Source: Cacconaster sp033811195
Lineage (GTDB): Bacteria; Bacteroidota; Bacteroidia; Bacteroidales; UBA932
Assembly (NCBI GenBank): GCA_033811195.1
Contig: JAPXOZ010000030.1
Coordinates: 1 to 12,855, forward strand
Length of the DNA stretch: 12,855 bases
Reading direction: 5' to 3'
Shown here: positions 1 through 6,593 of the stretch, in pieces
Position numbering within the stretch: the first letter of the stretch is position 1
Layout of the letters: the number at the start of each line of letters is the position of its first letter
The notes under the pieces: model-generated
Seen by the model: the letters and a program-made list of their open reading frames with translations, nothing else
Databases searched by the model: none
Told to the model about the DNA's origin: nothing
Program-made: the position numbers and the translations under genes

Positions 1-2
1 GT

Positions 3-767
3 GTTGTTCGTATGATGGCGGAGGCTGCGGGATATTTGTGGGAGAAAGGTTGGGCGGAGCGTAACGGAGGTAATATTTCTTGCAATGTTTCACAGTATAA
101 GAAGCTCTTTGAGGGCATTTCCCCACTGTCGGTTGAATTGGATGGTGGCGTGGATGTACCTGCTTTGGCAGGCGCCTTGTTGCTGGTTACCGGTACCGGA
201 ACGCGTATGCGCGATGTAGCCTCGGACCCTATGGCCAATATGGCGGTGATACGCATCTGCGATGATGGGCGCCACTATGTAATCGTGGCTGAGAGACCGG
301 TCAGACCAACTTCCGAACTTCCTTCGCATCTAGCGATACACAATTATTTCCTGCAAAGCGGCTCACCCTGCAGGGCAGTGATGCACACTCATCCCACGGA
401 ACTTGTAGCTATGTCCCACCATGCACCCTTTCTGGAAAAAGATGTGCTGGGTGCTATCTTACGTAGTCTGATCCCCGAGACCTATATTTTTTGCCCTAGG
501 GGGCTGGGGATAGTGCCTTATGCACTTCCAGGCTCTCAGAAGCTTGCAGAGAATACTCTTGAACAGTTGCGCTCTCACGATGTAGTACTGTGGGAAAAAC
601 ATGGCGTACTTTCAGTGGGAAAGGATCCTGTTGAGGCATTTGATATGATCGATATGCTCAACAAATCTGCACAGATATATGTTAGAGCACGTGCGATGGG
701 CTTTGTCCCTGCAGGATTGACCACAGAACAGATGGAGGAGCTCAAGAAGAGTTTTATACCATTCTAA
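3..767 (+). CDS. rhaD: L-rhamnulose-1-phosphate aldolase (class II), 5'-truncated by window edge
   Basis: Cleaves L-rhamnulose 1-phosphate to dihydroxyacetone phosphate and L-lactaldehyde, the last specific step of cytosolic L-rhamnose breakdown. The reading frame is open to the window edge (codons GTT GTT CGT precede the ATG at 12). Known RhaD proteins have some 10-20 residues before the KGWAERNGGN segment, so the true start probably lies just outside. Counting from the ATG at 12 (251 residues), the class II aldolase signature is clear: ERNGGN at 16-21, the phosphate-binding stretch TGTGTRMRD at 60-68, and PTSELPSH with the likely catalytic Glu102. Zinc ligands are His125 and His127 (HTHP) plus His197 (EKHG). 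The match to E. coli and Bacteroides RhaD extends to the C terminus. It is presumably the last gene of a rhamnose operon lying upstream. The chromate-transporter gene starts 8 bases after the stop. Confidence 0.93.
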   Translation, partial: VVRMMAEAAGYLWEKGWAERNGGNISCNVSQYKKLFEGISPLSVELDGGVDVPALAGALLLVTGTGTRMRDVASDPMANMAVIRICDDGRHYVIVAERPVRPTSELPSHLAIHNYFLQSGSPCRAVMHTHPTELVAMSHHAPFLEKDVLGAILRSLIPETYIFCPRGLGIVPYALPGSQKLAENTLEQLRSHDVVLWEKHGVLSVGKDPVEAFDMIDMLNKSAQIYVRARAMGFVPAGLTTEQMEELKKSFIPF

Positions 768-775
768 GCGCCACT

Positions 776-1318
776 ATGCTTTGGGAATTATTTTGGACAT
801 TTTTTAAACTGGGTACCTTTACATTCGGTAGCGGTTATGCCATGATACCGATGATAGAGAGGGAGGTTGTCGACCGTAAGAAATGGTTTGACAGGGAAGA
901 TTTTTATAACCAGTTTACTCTTGCACAGTCGGCTCCGGGCCCTTTCGCACTTAATACTGCTGTATTTGTCGGCTACAAGATGAAGGGTTGGTGGGGCTCT
1001 CTGGTAGCCGTAATCGGTGTCTCTATCTCACCTTTTCTCATAATTTTGCTTATTGCTATGTATTTGAGCGGATTTAGTACAAATCCCGTTGTAGAGGCAG
1101 CCTTTAAGGGGGTAAGACCGGCAGTTATAGCAATGATAGCGGTTCCTTTTATCAAAATGATGAAGGGACTTAGGTGGTATTTTATCGCATTGGCGCTTAG
1201 TATCGCCGTGGTGGTGTGGCTGACCGGCATTTCACCTATATGGTTTCTTCTTGGCGGGGCTGCAATAGGTGTTTCAGCAGCTCTATACGGCAAAAATAAA
1301 AGGGAGATGGAGTCATGA
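776..1318 (+). CDS. chrA: Chromate transporter family protein, short-chain subunit 1
   Basis: Half-size (180 aa) inner-membrane protein of the CHR (chromate ion transporter) family. Characterised relatives export chromate, and short members act as pairs encoded by adjacent genes. Visible family motifs are FGSGYAM at 17-23, followed by the acidic IEREVVD, and QSAPGPFALN at 51-60 followed by VFVGYK. Long hydrophobic stretches at about 75-98, 114-127, 135-150 and 153-170 are membrane segments. The N-terminal FGSGYA region is probably a re-entrant or first helix, and the C terminus is charged. The start lies 8 bases after the rhaD stop with no Shine-Dalgarno, and the 3' end overlaps the next gene by ATGA (1315-1318), implying translational coupling. 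The physiological substrate in an anaerobe may not be chromate. The family call is firm; the substrate is not. Confidence 0.88.
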   Translation: MLWELFWTFFKLGTFTFGSGYAMIPMIEREVVDRKKWFDREDFYNQFTLAQSAPGPFALNTAVFVGYKMKGWWGSLVAVIGVSISPFLIILLIAMYLSGFSTNPVVEAAFKGVRPAVIAMIAVPFIKMMKGLRWYFIALALSIAVVVWLTGISPIWFLLGGAAIGVSAALYGKNKREMES

Positions 1319-1836
1319 TCTATCTACAACTCTTTATTTCCTATCTTAAAATAGGCTTTTTTGGTTTTGGAGGCGGATATGCGATGATTTCGCTTATCCA
1401 GAATGAGGTTGTAGTTCGTAATAATTGGCTCACATCACTGGAACTTGCCGATATAGTAGCTATATCGCAAATGACTCCGGGTCCTATTGCTATCAACTGT
1501 GCTACCTATGTGGGTTATACTGTAACAGGAAATGTATGGGGGTCGCTTTTGGCTACATTTGCAGTATGCTTGCCACCTCTGACTATAATGACGGCAATTA
1601 CCATCTTTTACCGCCGGCTTCACAACAACCATATCGTTAAAAGCGCTCTTGCGTGGATGAGACCGGTAATGACAGGTATGATCGGAGCTGCAGCCCTGAT
1701 GTTTCTCAACAGGGAGACATTTGTTGATTGGGTAAGTATTGTGATATTTGCAGTGAGTTTCGTTGCTATCTGGAAAAAGTTCAATCCTATACTTCTCTTG
1801 ATAATAGCTGCTGTGGCGGGTATAGTCATCTATTAG
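1315..1836 (+). CDS. chrA: Chromate transporter family protein, short-chain subunit 2
   Basis: Partner of the preceding gene: 173 aa, same fold and same motifs at nearly the same positions (FGGGYAM at 18-24, then LIQNEVV; QMTPGPIAIN at 52-61, then ATYVGY). Hydrophobic segments lie at about 76-98, 117-130, 138-152 and 158-172. The two proteins therefore look like the two homologous halves of a full-length ChrA encoded separately. In known short-chain pairs the halves have opposite membrane topology and both are required. The start codon overlaps the upstream stop (ATGA). GGGAG at 1302-1306 could serve as a ribosome site, unusual for this window, but coupling may suffice. The stop (1834-1836) lies inside the first arm of a candidate terminator hairpin. 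Confidence 0.87.
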   Translation: MIYLQLFISYLKIGFFGFGGGYAMISLIQNEVVVRNNWLTSLELADIVAISQMTPGPIAINCATYVGYTVTGNVWGSLLATFAVCLPPLTIMTAITIFYRRLHNNHIVKSALAWMRPVMTGMIGAAALMFLNRETFVDWVSIVIFAVSFVAIWKKFNPILLLIIAAVAGIVIY

Positions 1837-1852
1837 CCAAAGGCTGTTTTTT
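1835..1852 (+). terminator. Short hairpin with T-run after the chromate-transporter pair
   Basis: AGCC (1835-1838), loop AAA, GGCT (1842-1845), then G and six T (1847-1852). The stem is only 4 bp (5 with a T-G wobble), so it is a weak intrinsic terminator at best. Its position just after the stop codon and just before a recognisable promoter supports a transcription boundary here. Confidence 0.42.
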
Positions 1853-1853
1853 A

Positions 1854-1883
1854 TTTGAGTTTCGATTATTATGGTTACTTTTG
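1854..1883 (+). promoter_or_regulatory. Bacteroidetes-type promoter for the amino-sugar kinase/murQ unit
   Basis: A -33-like TTTG (1854-1857) is followed after 18 bases by TACTTTTG (1876-1883), a full match to the Bacteroidetes -7 consensus TAnnTTTG. The spacing is at or just below the usual range. Transcription would begin near 1889, leaving a roughly 28-base A/T-rich leader before the ATG at 1917, with no Shine-Dalgarno. The position also supports 1917 as the start codon. Confidence 0.55.
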
Positions 1884-1916
1884 TCTTTTGTTTCAACCGT
1901 AAATATTGTTATACAT

Positions 1917-2768
1917 ATGCAACTGATAGCAGATAGCGGCTCTACCAAGGTTGATTGGAGAGCAATTTTCAATAGCGGTGAGGTCAAATCAATTTCCACC
2001 GAAGGCATGAATCCCGTTTTTATGGATGATGAACGCTTCATAGCCATCTTGAAGGAACACCTGCTTCCTGTGGTAGGGAAGGATATTACAGGAGAAGATG
2101 TGGAGAAGATCTGGTTTTATGGAGCGGGAGTTGTAGGTGATGTAATCCATGAAAAGCTCAACAGATGTTTTAAAGCGGTCTTTCCGGGATCAGAGTGTTT
2201 TACTGCTTCAGATGTGTTGGCGGCCGCCCGCGCTCTTTGTGGGCATAGCAGTGGCATTGCCTGTATTCTCGGTACAGGTTCCAATAGTTGTTTCTATGAC
2301 GGTGAAGTTATTGTAAAAAATGTTCGTGCAGGTGGTTTTATACTGGGAGACGAGGCATCGGGTGCCTATCTTGGAAAAAGACTCATTTCAGATTTCATTA
2401 AGGGTCTTCTTCCCGAGCCAATTGAGCAGGAGTTTGTGAAGAGGTATAACCTCGATTATCCGGCTATAGTGCAAAAGGTTTATCGCGAGCAGCTTCCCAG
2501 CCGCTTTTTAGCTTCATTCTCGCCCTTCATTTATGAGTTCCGCAACCATCCGCACATAGCCTCTTTGATTAAGAGCAGTTTCGAAGAATTTCTCAAAAGA
2601 AATATCATCCACTACGAATTTCGCAAATATCCTGTCAATTTCGTCGGTTCGATTGCATTCTATTACAAGGAGTTGCTCGAAAAGGCGGTTACTTCGGCAG
2701 GAATGAAGATGGGTAAGGTGCTAAAGAGCCCTATCGACGGCCTGATTCAGTATCATAAAGCACAATAA
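1917..2768 (+). CDS. BadF/BadG-family N-acetylhexosamine kinase, probable MurNAc (or GlcNAc) kinase, MurK-like
   Basis: Cytosolic sugar kinase of 283 aa in the BadF/BadG/BcrA/BcrD ATPase family (ASKHA fold), the group that includes GlcNAc kinases and the Tannerella MurNAc kinase MurK. The phosphate-1 motif is DSGSTKVDW at 6-14, phosphate-2 is GTGSNS at 119-124, and GGFILGDEASGAYLGK at 139-154 is the typical substrate/helix segment. The adenosine motif is near 247-250 (VGSIAFYY). The frame stays open back to 1728, but that extension lies inside the preceding transporter gene and gives unrelated cysteine-rich sequence. The ATG at 1917 places the kinase motif at residue 6, as in the family, and follows a promoter. 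murQ begins 27 bases downstream. MurNAc-6-phosphate is the MurQ substrate, so MurNAc is the more likely sugar, an inference from context. GlcNAc or dual activity remains possible. Confidence 0.85.
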   Translation: MQLIADSGSTKVDWRAIFNSGEVKSISTEGMNPVFMDDERFIAILKEHLLPVVGKDITGEDVEKIWFYGAGVVGDVIHEKLNRCFKAVFPGSECFTASDVLAAARALCGHSSGIACILGTGSNSCFYDGEVIVKNVRAGGFILGDEASGAYLGKRLISDFIKGLLPEPIEQEFVKRYNLDYPAIVQKVYREQLPSRFLASFSPFIYEFRNHPHIASLIKSSFEEFLKRNIIHYEFRKYPVNFVGSIAFYYKELLEKAVTSAGMKMGKVLKSPIDGLIQYHKAQ

Positions 2769-2795
2769 AAGAACAACAATTGATAAGATAAAGAG

Positions 2796-3614
2796 ATGAG
2801 AGTTACCGAACAGGCGTCCCACTATACCGATCTGGAAACAATGCCGACACGTGAGTTGTTGGAAAATATGAACCGTGAGGATCATAAGGTACCCATTGCC
2901 GTTGAAAGTTGCATTCCAAATATAGAGAGATTAGTTGAGGGTATCGTGGAAAGGATGAAAAAGGGCGGCAAGGTATTTTACCTCGGAGCCGGCACAAGCG
3001 GTCGTTTGGGTATCCTTGATGCATCAGAAATCCCTCCTACCTACGGAGCCCCCTTAGATCTCTTCATCGGACTTATCGCCGGAGGTGACAAAGCTATCCG
3101 CTATGCTGTAGAGGCGGCTGAAGATAGCTTTGAGGCAGGATGGGCAGATATGCAGCCCTACGGAGTTACCGTCAATGATGTAGTGATAGGCATTGCTGCC
3201 TCTGGAACGACTCCTTATGTAATAGGTGCTATCCGCGAAGCCCGTAGCAGAGGTCTTCTGACAGCTTGTATTACATGTAACCCTGGTGCCCCTGTATCAG
3301 AAGAGGCCGAGATTCCTATAGTAGCTGTCGTAGGACCTGAGTTTGTTACGGGAAGTACCAGAATGAAAGCCGGTACTGCTCAGAAACTTATCCTCAATAT
3401 GATCTCAACTTCCGTTATGATCCGTATGGGACATGTAAAGGGCAACAAGATGGTAGATATGCAGCTTTCTAATGCGAAGCTCGTAGATCGCGGTACAAAG
3501 ATGATTATGGATGAGACCAAGATTGAGGACTACGAATTTGCACAATCACTTCTTCTTAAATATGGCTCGGTAAGGAAGGCTGTTGACACCTATCTTGCCA
3601 CAAAACGGGGATAA
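2796..3614 (+). CDS. murQ: N-acetylmuramic acid 6-phosphate etherase
   Basis: Converts MurNAc-6-phosphate to GlcNAc-6-phosphate and D-lactate, the committing step of cell-wall MurNAc recycling or scavenging. The protein has 272 aa (E. coli MurQ has 298) with a SIS sugar-isomerase fold. Seen directly are GAGTSGRLG at 64-72, DASEIPPTYG with Glu78 (equivalent to catalytic Glu83 of E. coli), AVEAAEDS with Glu109 (equivalent to Glu114), GIAASGTTPYVIGAI, and the conserved block TGSTRMKAGTAQKLILNM. The start ATG at 2796 puts a normal SIS domain in register. The C terminus is somewhat shorter than the E. coli protein but ends cleanly. The stop codon overlaps the recR start by one base (TAATG). It probably shares the kinase promoter, and kinase plus etherase form consecutive steps. 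Confidence 0.95.
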   Translation: MRVTEQASHYTDLETMPTRELLENMNREDHKVPIAVESCIPNIERLVEGIVERMKKGGKVFYLGAGTSGRLGILDASEIPPTYGAPLDLFIGLIAGGDKAIRYAVEAAEDSFEAGWADMQPYGVTVNDVVIGIAASGTTPYVIGAIREARSRGLLTACITCNPGAPVSEEAEIPIVAVVGPEFVTGSTRMKAGTAQKLILNMISTSVMIRMGHVKGNKMVDMQLSNAKLVDRGTKMIMDETKIEDYEFAQSLLLKYGSVRKAVDTYLATKRG

Positions 3615-4228
3615 TGTACAAGAGCAACTATTCATCCAAACTCCTGGACGATGCGGTAGAGCAGTTTGCTTCCCTTCCCGGAATAGGTCGTAAGACCGCC
3701 CTTAGGCTGGCGCTTCACCTCCTCAGACAGCCCATTGAGAAAGTTGAACGCTTTTCGGAATCCTTTATCTCTCTCAAAAATCAGATATGCTACTGTCCGG
3801 AGTGCCGGATGATATCGGATGACGGTATCTGCCCTTATTGTTCCGATAAACACCGCGATCGTACCATAGTATGTGTGGTGGAGTCGCTTCGTGATGTCAT
3901 CAGTATCGAGAACACCGGCTGCTATAATGGACTATACCATATATTGGGAGGAATTATCTCTCCGATGGATGGCATAGGACCGGGAGATCTGGCCATTTCT
4001 CCGCTATTGGAGAGGATCCGTGAACATGGTATAAAGGAAGTGGTGTTGGCTCTCAGTACAGGCATGGAGGGCGAGACCACTTCTTTCTATATATACAAAC
4101 AGATATCTTCTTTGCCGGTGACAGTAACCGCTATTGCTCGCGGAGTAGGATTCGGAGACGATCTGGAGTACACGGACGAATTGACTCTGGGCCGCTCCAT
4201 AGAGACCCGACAAATTTTCAAACCCTAA
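3614..4228 (+). CDS. recR: Recombination mediator protein RecR
   Basis: RecR (204 aa, family size about 200) helps RecO and RecF load RecA on SSB-coated single-stranded gaps and is a cytosolic DNA-binding ring protein. Domains in order: helix-hairpin-helix around FASLPGIGRKTALRLA (18-33); zinc finger C61-P-E-C64, then C73-P-Y-C76; Toprim domain starting at IVCVVES (85-91) with LGGIISPMDGIGP (111-123); and the C-terminal motif GDDLEYTDELTLGRS (181-195). All key residues are present. The start overlaps the murQ stop (TAATG), so translation is probably coupled to murQ, and the symporter begins 15 bases after the stop. A DNA-repair gene between MurNAc genes is functionally odd, but the tight spacing indicates one transcript. 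Confidence 0.96.
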   Translation: MYKSNYSSKLLDDAVEQFASLPGIGRKTALRLALHLLRQPIEKVERFSESFISLKNQICYCPECRMISDDGICPYCSDKHRDRTIVCVVESLRDVISIENTGCYNGLYHILGGIISPMDGIGPGDLAISPLLERIREHGIKEVVLALSTGMEGETTSFYIYKQISSLPVTVTAIARGVGFGDDLEYTDELTLGRSIETRQIFKP

Positions 4229-4243
4229 CGATTTAAGACAATT

Positions 4244-5767
4244 ATGAGACACGAATTTCCTTTTGTACTCTTTCTTGTAGCCTTTGCCGCATATACTTTA
4301 ATGTTATTTATAATCTCCTGGGTTACCAGTAGGAAAGCGGGTTCCAGTTCCTTTTTCTCCGGTGACAGAAAAGCGCCATGGCCTATTGTAGCGTATGGTA
4401 TGATAGGCGCATCCATTTCTGGAGTAACATTCATTTCTGTTCCGGGAAATGTCTGGGTTCAGAATTTCTTTTATATGCCTCTGGTACTAGGTTTTTTTGT
4501 AGGTTACATTGTGATAGCAAAAGTGCTGCTCCCTCTTTATTACAAGATGAATCTTACCTCCATTTACACTTATCTTGGAGATAGATTTGGCAGCAGGTCA
4601 CACAAGACAGGAACCACCGTGTTTATGGTTTCTCGCGTTTTGGGAGCTGCATTGAGGATCTTCGTGGTAATTGTGGTGTTCTTTACTTTTATTCCACGGA
4701 GTATGATAGAGGCGACTTCCCCACTGACGGTATTCATACTCATTACGGCAATATTCCTGATTCTGCTTTATTTTTATACATTCAAGGGTGGAGTCAAGAC
4801 CATTATTTGGACTGATGTATTGCAGACTACCTTCATGTTGATTGCAGTAGGTCTGACAATTTATTATATAGGCAAAAATATGGGTTTGACTTTCGGCCAG
4901 TTGTTCTCGAGCGTGGCCGGTACCATCAACACCAATCCTGACGCTGTGGGCTACGGCCGTCCTTTCACCGCTTGGTTTGATTGGAACTGGAGTCACGGTA
5001 CCAATGCCGTAAAACAGTTTATATCCGGTATTTTCGTAACCATCGCAATGACAGGTCTCGACCAAGCGATGATGCAGAAAAATCTTGCTTGCAAGGATAT
5101 CAAGGCAGCACAAAAGAATATGTACACCACATCTATCATAATTGTGGTGGTAAACTATTTCTTCGTGCTCATGGGTGCCCTACTATGCCTTTATGCTCAG
5201 CATTTGGGTGGTTTCGAGGCACTTGGAATTAATAAAACGGACGAACTTTTTCCGATGATAGCAAGCCGGTATTTTGGTATAGGTGCCGGTATATTTTTCC
5301 TTATCGGTCTCATTTCCGCTTCCTACCCTAGTGCGGGAGCTGCGATGACTTCATTAACAACCTCTTTTTGTGTGGATTTTTTGAAATTTAAGACTCGTAC
5401 CGACCTTTCGGAGTCACGTAAGGAGAAGATACGTAAGCTGGTGCATGCGGGAGTGGGATTCGTCTTCCTTTTAATTATAGTAGTGCTTTATCTTGTAAGC
5501 AATGATGCTGTTATCAACCTTCTTTACAAACTCGCATCATATACTTACGGTCCCCTTTTGGGCATATTTTTCTTTGGTATTTTGACAAAATATCAGGTGC
5601 GTGACCGTGCAGTGCCCTGGATTGCAATTGCAGCTCCCTTGATTTGCTTGGTTATCAATGCTCTTGGTAAGAGGCTTTTTGGATTTGACCTTGGATTTAC
5701 GCTTCTGATTGTTAATGGTCTGCTTACTTTCTTTGGAATGTGGCTTTTCAGAGTCAAAACCAGATAA
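4244..5767 (+). CDS. Sodium:solute symporter (SSS family), candidate MurNAc/amino-sugar importer
   Basis: Inner-membrane secondary transporter of 507 aa with about 13 hydrophobic segments, the normal size and topology for the SSS family, which couples uptake of sugars, sialic acids or amino acids to Na+. Recognisable family features are SGDRKAPWPIVAYGM (39-53) leading into TM2, ISVPGNVW (64-71), GLDQAMMQKNLACKD (271-285), the TM8-equivalent ISASYPSAGAAMTSLTTSF (357-375), whose Ser/Thr residues include likely sodium-site positions, and GPLLGIFFFGIL (436-447). The ATG at 4244 gives a first membrane helix at about 7-27. Substrate cannot be read from sequence. Its place 15 bases after recR in the kinase-murQ unit suggests MurNAc or a related amino sugar, in the role of MurT of Tannerella forsythia. 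That assignment is inference. Confidence 0.88.
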   Translation: MRHEFPFVLFLVAFAAYTLMLFIISWVTSRKAGSSSFFSGDRKAPWPIVAYGMIGASISGVTFISVPGNVWVQNFFYMPLVLGFFVGYIVIAKVLLPLYYKMNLTSIYTYLGDRFGSRSHKTGTTVFMVSRVLGAALRIFVVIVVFFTFIPRSMIEATSPLTVFILITAIFLILLYFYTFKGGVKTIIWTDVLQTTFMLIAVGLTIYYIGKNMGLTFGQLFSSVAGTINTNPDAVGYGRPFTAWFDWNWSHGTNAVKQFISGIFVTIAMTGLDQAMMQKNLACKDIKAAQKNMYTTSIIIVVVNYFFVLMGALLCLYAQHLGGFEALGINKTDELFPMIASRYFGIGAGIFFLIGLISASYPSAGAAMTSLTTSFCVDFLKFKTRTDLSESRKEKIRKLVHAGVGFVFLLIIVVLYLVSNDAVINLLYKLASYTYGPLLGIFFFGILTKYQVRDRAVPWIAIAAPLICLVINALGKRLFGFDLGFTLLIVNGLLTFFGMWLFRVKTR

Positions 5768-5773
5768 TTTTAT

Positions 5774-5781
5774 TACTTTTG
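5774..5781 (+). promoter_or_regulatory. -7 promoter box just ahead of mqnA (possible leaderless start)
   Basis: TACTTTTG fits TAnnTTTG exactly and ends 4 bases before the mqnA ATG at 5786. If active, transcription would start at or within a few bases of the start codon, giving a leaderless or near-leaderless mRNA. I see no TTTG at the proper -33 distance. The box also lies in the loop of a small dyad (ATTTTA 5767-5772 and TAAAAT 5782-5787). Confidence 0.38.
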
Positions 5782-5785
5782 TAAA

Positions 5786-6547
5786 ATGGTCAGAGTATCA
5801 GCAATAAAATATCTCAATACAATTCCGTTTATCTATGGTCTCGAGAACTCTCCGATCGTGGATGAAATTGTAATGGATTTTTGCTCTCCTGCAGAGTCAG
5901 CTGATAATTTGCTTTCTGATCGCAGTGACATAGGGATTGTCCCCGTAGCGATAATTCCTTCTCTCCCCGATGCACATATCATATCCGATTACTGTATAGG
6001 GGCGACAGATAATGTTGCAAGCGTATTGCTCTGTTCGGGTGTTCCGCTAAAAGAGATACGCCATATCAAGATGGACGGTGACTCTCGCACGTCACAGCTT
6101 CTGATCAGAGTACTTTGCCGTGATTACTGGCACATCTATCCGGAATTCGTGCAATTTGATTACGAATCGGAGGGGTTAGATACTACCATGAGTTATTTGC
6201 TGATAGGTGATAAGGCTCTTGCAGAAAGAGAACGTTTTGCATATACCTACGATCTTGCCCGACAATGGATTGACTTTACCGGTAAACCATTTGTTTTTGC
6301 ATGTTGGACGGCCAATAAGCCGCTTGGACAGGACTTTGTAAAAAAATTCAATGAGGCTCTACGTTATGGGACTGACAATATCGGTGATGCCATAAAAAAA
6401 CATTGTCATCAGTTTTCCGAAGAGTATGCTGAAAACTATCTTAAGTCAAACATTTCATTTTCTCTTGATAGCGATAAGCGTGCCGGCCTTGCCGAATTCT
6501 GGAGGGTTGCTTTGGAAAAACTGAACCCCCGAGTCAACTGGTTGTAG
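5786..6547 (+). CDS. mqnA: Chorismate dehydratase, menaquinone biosynthesis (futalosine pathway)
   Basis: MqnA dehydrates chorismate to 3-enolpyruvoyl-benzoate, the first step of the futalosine route to menaquinone; it is cytosolic with a periplasmic-binding-protein-like fold. The protein is 253 aa, within the family range. Visible features are the N-terminal VSAIKYLNTIPFIYGL (4-19), DIGIVPVAIIPSLPD (48-62), and MDGDSRTSQLLIRVL (96-110) with the conserved SRTS. The later region, with FVFACWTANKP, is also typical of the MqnA/MqnD family. The KYLN start region favours MqnA over MqnD. The ATG at 5786 gives the expected N terminus. The gene lies 18 bases after the symporter and may have its own promoter. 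The other mqn genes are not in the window, so pathway completeness cannot be judged here. Confidence 0.87.
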   Translation: MVRVSAIKYLNTIPFIYGLENSPIVDEIVMDFCSPAESADNLLSDRSDIGIVPVAIIPSLPDAHIISDYCIGATDNVASVLLCSGVPLKEIRHIKMDGDSRTSQLLIRVLCRDYWHIYPEFVQFDYESEGLDTTMSYLLIGDKALAERERFAYTYDLARQWIDFTGKPFVFACWTANKPLGQDFVKKFNEALRYGTDNIGDAIKKHCHQFSEEYAENYLKSNISFSLDSDKRAGLAEFWRVALEKLNPRVNWL

Positions 6548-6552
6548 CTTTG
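6545..6552 (+). promoter_or_regulatory. -7 promoter box upstream of corA
   Basis: TAGCTTTG matches TAnnTTTG and overlaps the mqnA stop codon (6545-6547). Transcription would start near 6558, about 36 bases before the corA ATG. The nearest upstream TTTG (6511-6514) is 30 bases away, too far for a standard -33 element, so the call is tentative. Confidence 0.35.
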
Positions 6553-6593
6553 TTTTTGTTCACGGAAACATCCACCAGCCAACACTTGAGACA

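Noticed and set aside
1435..1896. Minus-strand open frame of 153 codons
   Set aside because: Antisense to the chromate-transporter gene with biased low-complexity composition and no recognisable domain; a shadow.
1728..1916. In-frame N-terminal extension of the amino-sugar kinase from an ATG at 1728
   Set aside because: It lies mostly inside the second chromate-transporter gene, yields unrelated cysteine-rich sequence, and a promoter lies between it and the better ATG at 1917.
4598..5113. Minus-strand open frame of 171 codons
   Set aside because: Antisense to the symporter, whose family motifs are unambiguous in the + frame.
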